Notes: generated by a model not told the origin, from the sequence alone. Shown: positions 1 through 5,893, counted from the first letter of the stretch. The stretch: DNA of 7,904 nucleotides from Nitrosomonas sp. UBA6494 (GCA_002435335.1 DJMI01000055.1:24292-32195); one strand, 5' to 3'. A program made the numbers and translations.

Positions 1-64
1 AAATAATCACACAATCATTGTGCATGCCCATATCACGTTGTGTGACAGGTTCGTTTATTCTCAT
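1..64 (-). CDS. N-terminal fragment of a probable PAS-domain chemotaxis (Aer-like) receptor, cut by the window edge
   Basis: Reading the minus strand, an ATG at 64-62 opens a frame that stays open for 21 codons to the window edge and begins MRINEPVTQRD. The sequence TGAGGAAATA directly precedes the ATG, placing a strong Shine-Dalgarno core (GAGGA) at an ideal distance; this is the best evidence that the start is real. The pattern N-x-PVTQR at residues 4-10 resembles the extreme N-terminus of Aer-type methyl-accepting chemotaxis proteins, in which a PAS domain follows at once. Such receptors sense redox state or oxygen and signal through CheA and CheW. No PAS domain, membrane segment or signalling domain lies inside the window, so the family call rests on about ten residues and is tentative. 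The existence of a gene start is much firmer than its identity. A plausible promoter lies at 88-117 on the same strand. Confidence 0.5.
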   Translation of the reverse strand, partial: MRINEPVTQRDMGMHNDCVII

Positions 65-87
65 TATTTCCTCAGTTTTGGTGGTTA

Positions 88-117
88 GTTATAGTAATAG
101 GAGTTTTCTTACGACAA
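88..117 (-). promoter_or_regulatory. Probable sigma70-type promoter for the gene starting at 64
   Basis: On the minus strand a -35 box TTGTCG (117-112, 4 of 6 consensus) is followed after 18 bases by a -10 box TATAAC (93-88, 5 of 6). Transcription would begin near 81, giving a leader of about 17 bases that includes the GAGGA ribosome binding site. I saw no FliA-type flagellar promoter upstream of this chemotaxis-like gene. The call is from consensus matching only. Confidence 0.4.
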
Positions 118-253
118 AAAGTTAAATATCTTTAGCTTTTTTTCGCAACTATATAGTGAATGGCAAGCATCAATCGTGAGAATAAAGAGGTAAAACCTGG
201 GTATTCTTTTGTAAGAATATTATTCTTATGTTTTAGATATATATGTATAAATT

Positions 254-283
254 AAAATGCTAGAATGCTTTGGCGGGCATTTT
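254..283 (-). terminator. Possible terminator of the DUF454 gene (hairpin with AT-rich flanks)
   Basis: AAAATGC at 254-260 is the exact complement of GCATTTT at 277-283, giving a 7-bp stem with a 16-base loop. An alternative, shorter stem uses AATGC at 264-268. On the minus strand the second arm ends in a short T run followed by AATTTAT, about 60-90 bases beyond the DUF454 stop codon. The stem is short and the T tract imperfect, so this could be a weak, possibly bidirectional terminator. Confidence 0.35.
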
Positions 284-345
284 ATGATATGAGTAAATGA
301 GCAACCGAAAGGTAATTCGAGATACAAAAGAATGGTGTAAGAATA

Positions 346-798
346 CTACGCGCGCTCAGGAACACGTTTAACAAAAAAAGCCAGAGTGACACCGATGGTT
401 GCCAGCATGATCTTTTGCCATATTTCCGGTACGATTAAAATCGAGCTTCCGAAGGATAGTGCCATCAGAAAATAAGCCCAGCGTTTAACGCGGCGTGAAA
501 TACTGCGATAGTGTTGCCAATCTCTGATGATCGGTCCGGCAATGTGGTTTTCCAGCAATTTGCGGTGGAAATATTCTGATCCGCGTGCAAAACATGCCGC
601 CGCCAGCAGTACGAACGGCGTCGTCGGTAAAATAGGCAGTATCGCGCCGAGTACGGCTAGAAATAATGCTATAAAGCCGGTCGCCAAATAAAGTGCGCGT
701 ACAATCGGAGACTCATGCAGGCAAAGTAAATCCGCATCTTGCCTATTTGTTATTACAGATTCCGTCAGATGCGGTTCGCGTTGCTCGGTTGTATTCAT
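346..798 (-). CDS. ybaN: YbaN/DUF454-family small inner-membrane protein
   Basis: The product from the ATG at 798-796 is 150 residues, close to the usual family size. After a polar N-terminus of about 30 residues, a hydrophobic stretch (about 33-56) runs into the family signature: LGAILPILPTTPFVLL at 50-65, then AAACFARGSEYFHR at 66-79 and GPIIRDW at 88-94. Two further hydrophobic segments (about 107-123 and 129-143) complete a compact membrane protein. The family has no established biochemical role, so none is assigned. The frame stays open upstream to a TTG at 897, adding 33 residues. I prefer 798 because the extension is atypical, uses a rare start codon, and reaches towards the control region of the divergent FKBP gene. 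Neither start has a strong Shine-Dalgarno sequence. The stop is TAG at 348-346. It is divergent from the FKBP gene and codirectional with the gene at 64. Confidence 0.85.
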   Translation of the reverse strand: MNTTEQREPHLTESVITNRQDADLLCLHESPIVRALYLATGFIALFLAVLGAILPILPTTPFVLLAAACFARGSEYFHRKLLENHIAGPIIRDWQHYRSISRRVKRWAYFLMALSFGSSILIVPEIWQKIMLATIGVTLAFFVKRVPERA

Positions 799-901
799 TT
801 TTAGTACACTCGGAATATAAAAAGTAGCGCAACTTGCCAAGCTAATTAAACAGCCGGGGTTAATGCACAGGCATTTGACCCTTTTGGTTGGTTCCAATAA
901 C

Positions 902-913
902 GGTAATATTACC
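902..913. promoter_or_regulatory. Perfect 12-bp palindrome, candidate operator
   Basis: GGTAATATTACC reads the same on both strands. The flanks extend the symmetry loosely (AAC before it, AGTT after it). It sits between the divergent DUF454 and FKBP genes, immediately upstream of the -10 box at 917-922, where a -35 box would normally end or the spacer lie. It could bind a dimeric regulator; none is identified. Confidence 0.4.
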
Positions 914-916
914 AGT

Positions 917-922
917 TATAAT
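917..922 (+). promoter_or_regulatory. Consensus -10 box, probable FKBP gene promoter
   Basis: TATAAT is a perfect -10 match in the divergent spacer, 52 bases before the first possible FKBP start codon. No good -35 box stands 16-19 bases upstream; the best match is TTCCAA at 892-897 (3 of 6). There is no TG extension either. The promoter may need an activator or may be weak. Predicted transcription starts near 929, inside the palindrome at 923-940. Confidence 0.4.
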
Positions 923-940
923 GACAATCGTTCGATTGTC
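923..940. promoter_or_regulatory. 18-bp inverted repeat overlapping the predicted FKBP transcription start
   Basis: GACAATCG (923-930) and CGATTGTC (933-940) are exact complements separated by two bases. Lying just downstream of the TATAAT box, the site could be an operator at which bound protein would block initiation. If transcribed, it could also form a stable 5' hairpin with a 4-base loop in the FKBP mRNA. It is the most symmetrical short site in the window. Confidence 0.45.
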
Positions 941-974
941 GATGTGAATAACGTAATTTATTAAGGAAAATGAC

Positions 975-1415
975 GTGATGAAAATTTTAGTTAAATTAAG
1001 CATGATGCTGCTGACATTGCTCATGTTATCCCACCCTGCTTTTGCAAATGATGATCCTGCTTTTCAAAAGATCGATACCAAAGTCGGATCCGGAGATGAA
1101 GCGGAAATCGGAAAAACCGTTAGTGTTCATTATACCGGATGGCTTTATGATGAAAGTGCGCCGGATAAAAAAGGCAGAAAGTTTGACAGTTCATTTGATC
1201 GCAAAGAACCTTTCTCATTTATGCTCGGAGCTGGTCGTGTTATCAAAGGTTGGGATAGAGGTGTGCTGGGGATGAAAATAGGAGGTCAGCGTACATTGAT
1301 TATTCCACCTTCTATGGCGTACGGTTCTCGGGGTGCCGGAAGAGTGATTCCACCGGATGCAACTTTGATTTTTGAAGTTGAGCTGATGGGATTGAAAGCA
1401 GGGGCATATCACTAG
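975..1415 (+). CDS. Secreted FKBP-type peptidyl-prolyl cis-trans isomerase
   Basis: This enzyme isomerises Xaa-Pro peptide bonds and probably assists protein folding in the periplasm. Of 146 residues, the first 25 form a signal peptide: Lys-rich start, hydrophobic core at about 8-19, then AFA before NDD for signal peptidase I. The rest is one FKBP domain. The residues lining the FKBP12 pocket are all present: Tyr53 in VHYTGW, Phe70-Asp71, Phe80, Val89-Ile90, Trp93, Tyr116 in MAYGSRG and Phe133 in LIFEVEL, so it should be active. The start is either GTG at 975 or ATG at 978. AAGGA at 963-967 lies 7 or 10 bases upstream, so both are acceptable, and the mature protein is the same. It is divergent from ybaN. 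The nested repeat at 1435-1730 follows 19 bases after the stop, and no simple terminator is seen. Confidence 0.93.
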   Translation: MMKILVKLSMMLLTLLMLSHPAFANDDPAFQKIDTKVGSGDEAEIGKTVSVHYTGWLYDESAPDKKGRKFDSSFDRKEPFSFMLGAGRVIKGWDRGVLGMKIGGQRTLIIPPSMAYGSRGAGRVIPPDATLIFEVELMGLKAGAYH

Positions 1416-1434
1416 CATTCTGTCGGACTTTAGA

Positions 1435-1730
1435 TTAAGGAAATACTGATTAATTTGGCGAACGAGATAAAGTATGGTGCGAACGGAAAGCAGCGCCCGA
1501 GACGTATCAGCAAGATAGGCCGAGGGAGTGAGTGCCGCGTAACGAAGTGAGACCTTTGCACGGCGTCATGAGCGGTACGAGAATAAGGCAAAAATTTGCG
1601 AAAAAGCGGAGTTTGCATGGAGTAAATGAGCATTTTCCGCAAATTTTTAACGCAATTATCGTGCCGCGTAGTAGCCGTGCAAAGGTCTCGAAGTGATTCG
1701 TTCATGCGCAATTCATTAGCGTTTCCTTAA
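1435..1730. mobile_element. Nested palindromic MITE-like repeat element, non-coding
   Basis: The ends are imperfect inverted repeats: TTAAGGAAATACTGATTAAT from 1435 and, read on the other strand, TTAAGGAAACGCTAATGAAT from 1730, sharing their first nine bases and most of the next dozen. Inside lies a second, perfect 16-bp inverted pair, GAGACCTTTGCACGGC (1549-1564) and its complement (1674-1689). These continue into a hairpin whose innermost perfect pairs are 1590-1600 and 1638-1648. I see no transposase and no clear target-site duplication, so if mobile it would depend on a transposase made elsewhere. The GAGACCTTTGCA ends resemble those of some IS5-family elements; that is recollection. I also recall closely similar sequences in Nitrosomonas intergenic regions. 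It fills nearly the whole gap between the FKBP and DUF748 genes. The minus-strand open frame across it (1711-1430) is judged spurious. Confidence 0.65.
1549..1689. repeat. Inner palindrome: two 52-base arms with a 37-base apex
   Basis: The left arm (1549-1600) and the complement of the right arm (1638-1689) have equal length. They begin with the same 16 bases, end with the same 11 (AAAAATTTGCG) and match at most positions between. A transcript from either strand would fold into a long hairpin. Within the apex, AAAA at 1602-1605 can pair with TTTT at 1633-1636 and GC at 1606-1607 with GC at 1630-1631. It could attenuate transcription from the FKBP gene or be cut by an RNase. Confidence 0.65.
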
Positions 1731-1753
1731 CCATCTGCCATAAGGTTACGACT

Positions 1754-4700
1754 ATGGTTACACCTATATTGCCGCATCGCTTGATGCGATTTAAACGACT
1801 GGCGATCTGGCTTGTCGGATTAATCGTTTTGTTGACCGGGGTGATTACATTCTGGTTGCCTGGTTATGCCAAAACGCAACTGGAAACCCGTTTAACCGAA
1901 TTGCTGCAGCGTCAAGTTACCGTTGTATCCGTTGAGATAAAACCGTATACCCTCGAATTGATTGTTTCCGGCTTTCACATCGCCGATAAAGGCGATACCG
2001 AAGCGAAGCGGCAGACTTTTTTTTCTTTTGAGAAATTACATCTCGACTTAAGTATCGAAACGCTGACCCGCCGTGCGCCAGTCATTTCAGCGATTTCATT
2101 GACAGCACCTAAGCTGCGACTAACTCGGGAGGCTGAAGGCGTTTTTAATTTCTCCGATTTGCTGGAAAAATTCAACCGTCCATCTGAAGAAGAATCGACC
2201 CAAGCCGCCAAATTTTCTATAGCCAATGTGTCGATCCGGCAAGGCCGATTTGAATTTGACGATCGGCTATTGCGATCGACGCAGCAATTGAGCGAAATCA
2301 ATTTAACCGTCCCGATGGTTGCTAATTTGGATGCTGTGCAGACGAATTGGATTGAGCCGCATTTTGAAGGCAAAATCAACGGTGCGCCGTTTGCGGTTGA
2401 CGGCAAATTGAGCGTATTTGCTCAAAAGCAAGAAGCCGTTCTGACTTTCAAAATAGATCAGCTTGATCTGATGCAATTTGCTCATTACATCGCAATGCCT
2501 CAAGGAATTGCTTTGCTTTCCGGGGAGTTGGCGAGTGATTTGCATGTCACGTTTGTGCAATCAGGTGATGATGAACCGGATATTCAATTAAAGGGATCGA
2601 CGGTGCTGCAGCGATTGGCGATCCGGAACAGCGCGGTAGCGGTTCCCTATCAAGCCGATTTAAAGCGGTTGATGTTGACGCTGTCTCAAGTCCATTTGAA
2701 TAAAAACAAACCTTCTCGCATTCAATTCGGTATCAATGAGATAGATTTGACGCGCATTGGTGACACAGAACCGATCCTGACACTTGCTAAGTTTTCAGTT
2801 GATTCTGTGGTTATCAACGAAGCGAAGCGACAGCTTTCCATCGGTGACGTTACGCTCGATCGTTTACACACAACGTTGCGGCGTGACGCAGATGGTATCG
2901 AGTTGCTGCGACTGTTCGATGATTCAGGGCCGTCGCCTACGGCAAAATTAACTGATGCGCCAGCGCGTACTATGCAAGCGGTTGCAAAAAAAGCGATTCC
3001 TATTCCCGGTAGAAAGCCGGGGTCGCATGATGACGTCATGATGCAAGCAGATGCGAAGCCCGATTCGGTTACCTTACCGCAAGAACCGAAGAAGAGAGTT
3101 GATAGTGGTGCTTGGGCAATGAAAATCAAGCGTATCAATCTTAAATCGGCGGCTTTCAATTATGACGATGTTGCATTGAAGAAAGCGATGCCCATGCTTG
3201 TCGATTCGTTGGATTTGACGATAGATGACGTGGATTTTTCGGGTGAAAAACCGTCGCATTTGACATTGCAAGCACGCGTCAATCAGAAAGGAAAAATTAA
3301 AGTCAGCGGTAGTTTGGCGCATGAACCGTTGACGGCGGACCTGACGATGCAATTGGATAGTGTGGATTTTGTGTCGTTGCAAGGTTGGATGGAAGATAAG
3401 TTGGCGGCATTACTCACCAGTGGCGATATTTCATTCGACGGTAAAATCAAAATCAGCGGCGATCCGATGAAAATCGTGATGAACGGGAGTGCGCAGTTGG
3501 CGAACTTTAATTTGCTCGATGCCAGTAATTCTCAGGATTTATTGCGTTGGCAAAAAATGGCTATCAGTCATTTCAATTTTGTTAACGAGCCACTGCGAAT
3601 TGATATTAATACGATCGATTTGCAGGGTTATTTTGCCCGTCTGATTATTTTGCCGGACGGTAGTCTTAATTTGAAACAGATTTTGCGTCAGGATGCGGCG
3701 AAGAATCCCGATAATACAATTGCTGAGAGTGCTACCTCGACCGTTAGCGCCGAAAAGCAAACGCCGGTATACATTGATAAGATTGTTTTACAGCACGGCA
3801 ATATTAAATTCAGAGACAGATTCATTAAACCGAATTATCGCGCCAACTTGACGGGGCTTTCCGGGCAAATCGGTCCGCTCTATCCCGATCGTTCCGGTAC
3901 AGTCGAAATCGTGGGTGCATTGGATAAAACGGCGCCCCTGCAAATCAAAGGAGAGATTGATCCTTTTAGTGCCGAATTGTCATTGGATTTGACGACTAAA
4001 GTGAAAGATATCGATTTGCCCCCGTTTAGTCCTTATTCGGCAAAGTATGTCGGTTATGAAATTGAAAAAGGTAAGCTTTCTGCAGATGTGTACTATCATG
4101 TTGAAAAAGGGGCATTAACTGCCGATAACAAAATATTTCTGGATCAGTTCACGCTGGGAAAAGAAGTGGAAAGCGAGAGCGCGGTTTCTTTGCCGCTAAG
4201 TCTGGCTATATCCTTATTGAAAAACCGGCGTGGTGAAATCGATATTCATTTGCCGCTACAAGGTTCACTCGACGATCCGCAATTTAATCTGGGCGATATC
4301 CTTTTTACGGCATTAGTGAATTTGATTACCAAGGCTGTTACATCACCGTTCGCATTGATCGGCTCTGTACTAGAAAAAGAGGAAGAGTTATCCGAAATTA
4401 CATTTATCCCGGGGTTTTCCAACATTGAGGCGGAATCGGCTGAGCGGTTACGAAAATTGGCTGAGATTCTCGATGATCGCCCGTCACTGAAGCTGGAAAT
4501 TATTGGGCACTATGATCCGAATCTGGATCGAGACGGACTGAAGTTGGCTATGTTGCAAAACATTGTAAAAGCACAAAAACTTGCCGATGATGCACGCTGG
4601 GGTGTCGCGGGTGGTACCATGGACGATATTGCATTGAACCGCAAAGACTATGATAAATACCTGGCCGTTGCCTATAAAGAAGAAACTTTCGAGAAGCCGA

Positions 4701-4942
4701 AGAATGCTCTCGGTTTCGCCAAAAGTTTACCGGTCGATGAAATGGAACGCTTGATGCTCGCCAATATTGCGATCAATGACAGCGATCTAAAGGCCATGGC
4801 TGAAAATCGTGCAATTGCAGCGCGCAATTGGCTGATTGAGAATGGTGAGGTGGCGAGCGAACGTATTTTTGTCGTGGGTGTTCATGAAAATGAAGCAAGT
4901 GAACAAAAAAATGGAAGTCGCGTAGAATTTTTGTTGAAGTAG
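1754..4942 (+). CDS. AsmA-like DUF748 envelope protein with a degenerate OmpA-like C-terminus
   Basis: The 1062-residue product has one N-terminal membrane anchor (about 17-36, ending LPGYAK) with the remainder probably periplasmic, as in AsmA-like proteins. These are linked to outer-membrane assembly or lipid transport; the role of DUF748 members is not established. Three related modules are visible: a strand-rich part ending near GVFNFSDLL (129-137), GIELLRLF (381-388) or GSLNLKQIL (636-644), then a polar linker, then IANVSIRQGRFEFDD (156-170), IKRINLKSAAFNYDD (458-472) or IDKIVLQHGNIKFRD (674-688). The linker at 392-453 is long, rich in Pro, Ala and Lys, and probably disordered. LPLQGSLDDPQFNLGDIL (833-850) is typical of the family. 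From about 884 an OmpA-like fold is suggested by GHYDPNLDRDGL (918-929) and NRAIAARNWLIENG (1018-1031) through SRVEFLL (1055-1061), with a long insertion between. AAGG at 1742-1745, 8 bases upstream, supports the ATG. No promoter is seen in the 23 bases between the repeat element and the gene. Confidence 0.85.
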   Translation: MVTPILPHRLMRFKRLAIWLVGLIVLLTGVITFWLPGYAKTQLETRLTELLQRQVTVVSVEIKPYTLELIVSGFHIADKGDTEAKRQTFFSFEKLHLDLSIETLTRRAPVISAISLTAPKLRLTREAEGVFNFSDLLEKFNRPSEEESTQAAKFSIANVSIRQGRFEFDDRLLRSTQQLSEINLTVPMVANLDAVQTNWIEPHFEGKINGAPFAVDGKLSVFAQKQEAVLTFKIDQLDLMQFAHYIAMPQGIALLSGELASDLHVTFVQSGDDEPDIQLKGSTVLQRLAIRNSAVAVPYQADLKRLMLTLSQVHLNKNKPSRIQFGINEIDLTRIGDTEPILTLAKFSVDSVVINEAKRQLSIGDVTLDRLHTTLRRDADGIELLRLFDDSGPSPTAKLTDAPARTMQAVAKKAIPIPGRKPGSHDDVMMQADAKPDSVTLPQEPKKRVDSGAWAMKIKRINLKSAAFNYDDVALKKAMPMLVDSLDLTIDDVDFSGEKPSHLTLQARVNQKGKIKVSGSLAHEPLTADLTMQLDSVDFVSLQGWMEDKLAALLTSGDISFDGKIKISGDPMKIVMNGSAQLANFNLLDASNSQDLLRWQKMAISHFNFVNEPLRIDINTIDLQGYFARLIILPDGSLNLKQILRQDAAKNPDNTIAESATSTVSAEKQTPVYIDKIVLQHGNIKFRDRFIKPNYRANLTGLSGQIGPLYPDRSGTVEIVGALDKTAPLQIKGEIDPFSAELSLDLTTKVKDIDLPPFSPYSAKYVGYEIEKGKLSADVYYHVEKGALTADNKIFLDQFTLGKEVESESAVSLPLSLAISLLKNRRGEIDIHLPLQGSLDDPQFNLGDILFTALVNLITKAVTSPFALIGSVLEKEEELSEITFIPGFSNIEAESAERLRKLAEILDDRPSLKLEIIGHYDPNLDRDGLKLAMLQNIVKAQKLADDARWGVAGGTMDDIALNRKDYDKYLAVAYKEETFEKPKNALGFAKSLPVDEMERLMLANIAINDSDLKAMAENRAIAARNWLIENGEVASERIFVVGVHENEASEQKNGSRVEFLLK

Positions 4943-5023
4943 TTTTGTTGCGGTGTAAATATTCATCGAGCAAGTTGAGATCGCTCGCCCAGAGAATTAT
5001 TCGGCGTTGTCATGAAATTCTGC

Positions 5024-5052
5024 TTTAATAACAAGATAGCTCATGTTAAAAT
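5024..5052 (+). promoter_or_regulatory. rpsU promoter with GC-rich discriminator
   Basis: TTTAAT (5024-5029, 3 of 6) and TAAAAT (5047-5052, 5 of 6) are separated by 17 bases. GCGCGGC follows the -10 box at once, a GC-rich discriminator of the kind found at ribosomal promoters under stringent (ppGpp/DksA) control. Transcription should begin near 5058-5060, leaving a leader of about 80 bases before rpsU. Confidence 0.5.
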
Positions 5053-5065
5053 GCGCGGCTTTTGT

Positions 5066-5095
5066 TGTGCCTTGGTATTTGCGAATGCCGACACA
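5066..5095 (+). promoter_or_regulatory. Hairpin in the rpsU mRNA leader
   Basis: GGTATT (5074-5079) can pair with AATGCC (5084-5089) around a TGCG tetraloop, with one G-U pair. TGTG (5066-5069) can pair with CACA (5092-5095) across a small internal loop. The hairpin lies just inside the predicted transcript and ends 28 bases before the ribosome binding site. It may stabilise the 5' end or take part in autoregulation by S21; neither is shown by the sequence. Confidence 0.35.
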
Positions 5096-5139
5096 TTCTT
5101 TTTATATTTTATCAACTAATTAAGAGGGTTTTGCTTGTA

Positions 5140-5352
5140 ATGACGACTATTAAAGTTAAGGAAAATGAACCATTTGAAGTAGCAATGCGTCGCTTTAAAC
5201 GTTCGATAGAGAAAACGGGGATTTTGACAGAGTTACGCGCGCGAGAGTTTTACGAGAAACCGACCGCAGAGCGCAAGCGCAAACTGGCAGCAGCCGTTAA
5301 ACGTAATTACAAGCGCTTACGCAGCCAATTGCTACCACCTAAACTTTATTAA
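5140..5352 (+). CDS. rpsU: Small ribosomal subunit protein bS21
   Basis: The product from the ATG at 5140 is 70 residues, the normal length for proteobacterial S21. It opens TTIKVKENEPFEVAMRRFKR and continues with the conserved features of the family: KTGILTELRAREFYEKP in the middle and a very basic C-terminal half (ERKRKLAAAVKRNYKRLRS) that contacts 16S rRNA. S21 sits on the 30S platform near the anti-Shine-Dalgarno end of 16S rRNA and helps initiation. The frame is open upstream to an ATG at 5062, but those 26 extra codons are not S21-like and lie in the mRNA leader. TAAGAGGG at 5121-5128 supports the start at 5140 with an 11-base gap. It is the first gene of the conserved rpsU-yqeY-dnaG cluster and is likely made far more strongly than its downstream partners. 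Confidence 0.97.
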   Translation: MTTIKVKENEPFEVAMRRFKRSIEKTGILTELRAREFYEKPTAERKRKLAAAVKRNYKRLRSQLLPPKLY

Positions 5353-5360
5353 TCATTACA

Positions 5361-5402
5361 AAACCGTCGGGCAGGGGAGTTGCAGTATTTTCTGCCCGGT
5401 TT
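5361..5402 (+). terminator. Hairpin after rpsU: partial terminator or mRNA processing site
   Basis: AAACC (5361-5365) and GGGCAG (5369-5374) pair with CTGCCC (5392-5397) and GGTTT (5398-5402), giving an 11-bp stem interrupted by a 3-base bulge, with a 17-base loop. The T tract (CTTTTTAATTTATTT, from 5411) does not follow immediately, so termination is probably incomplete. In E. coli an attenuating terminator between rpsU and dnaG is established knowledge; here the corresponding place is between rpsU and yqeY. Confidence 0.5.
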
Positions 5403-5446
5403 CATTTGATCTTTTTAATTTATTTGCGGTTTGTTGCATATAAAAC

Positions 5447-5893
5447 ATGAGTCTTAAGCAAAAAATCACAGACGATTTGAAAGAGGCAATGCGCGCCGGA
5501 AACACCAAGCAGCGTGACACAATCCGATTGTTGCAGGCCGCGATCAAACAGCGCGAAGTTGACGAACGGATTACGCTCGACGATGCCGCAATCATTGCGG
5601 TGATTGATAAAATGCTAAAGCAACGCAAGGACTCGATTGCGCAATATGAAGCGGCAAAGCGTTCCGATTTGGCTGATATTGAAAAAGACGAAGTCGCTAT
5701 TCTAACTGGCTACATGCCGCAAGCATTGACGGAAGCTGAAATTGACACGCTGATTGCCGAGGCGATTTCTGCATCCGGTGCAAGAAACATGCAGGAAATG
5801 GGTAAGGTCATGGCTATCCTGAAACCCCAGTTGTCGGGAAGAGCGGATATGGGCGTTGTATCCGCACTGATTAAAGCAAGGCTGTCCGCCTAA
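5447..5893 (+). CDS. yqeY: GatB/YqeY-domain protein
   Basis: This 148-residue protein is a full-length YqeY family member. The N-terminal helical part begins MSLKQKITDDLKEAMRAGN and contains RDTIRLLQAAIKQREVDER (about 23-41). Next come the typical IDKMLKQRKDSIAQYEAA (53-70), an EVAILTGYMPQALTEAEI stretch (82-99) and a small C-terminal domain with MGKVMAILKPQLSGRADMG (about 118-136). The tail domain is shared with the GatB subunit of tRNA-dependent amidotransferase, where it binds tRNA. Stand-alone YqeY has no firmly known activity, and a role with tRNA is only inference. There is no upstream in-frame alternative start, and TTGCATATAAAAC before the ATG contains no Shine-Dalgarno sequence. It lies 94 bases after rpsU and 214 before dnaG, the usual betaproteobacterial arrangement, probably with shared transcription from the rpsU promoter. 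Confidence 0.93.
   Translation: MSLKQKITDDLKEAMRAGNTKQRDTIRLLQAAIKQREVDERITLDDAAIIAVIDKMLKQRKDSIAQYEAAKRSDLADIEKDEVAILTGYMPQALTEAEIDTLIAEAISASGARNMQEMGKVMAILKPQLSGRADMGVVSALIKARLSA

Larger units (their letters stand above)
65..345. other. AT-rich intergenic region between two minus-strand genes
   Basis: This stretch separates the end of the DUF454 gene from the start of the gene at 64. I see no credible coding region in it. It holds the promoter at 88-117, a hairpin at 254-283, and several copies of the hexamer AAGAAT or its complement ATTCTT (203-208, 213-218, 222-227 and 340-345). The first three form overlapping inverted repeats. No RNA gene was recognised. Confidence 0.6.

Noticed and set aside
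1430..1711. 93-codon minus-strand open frame across the repeat element
   Set aside because: It lies almost wholly inside the nested palindrome and its sequence is a translation of repeat arms. It has no ribosome binding site that I can see and no recognisable domain. Similar entries annotated as hypothetical proteins in other genomes probably arise from the same repeat.
2017..2024. Run of eight T within the DUF748 gene, a possible slippage or phase-variation tract
   Set aside because: The tract is short, encodes ordinary Phe codons in a conserved reading frame, and nothing else suggests phase variation.
4967..4987. CGAGC/GCTCG inverted repeat after the DUF748 gene
   Set aside because: Only 5 bp are paired and no T run follows, so it does not qualify as a terminator.
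5062..5139. Upstream extension of rpsU
   Set aside because: The predicted transcription start is at about the same place, the extra residues are not S21-like, and the good ribosome binding site serves 5140.
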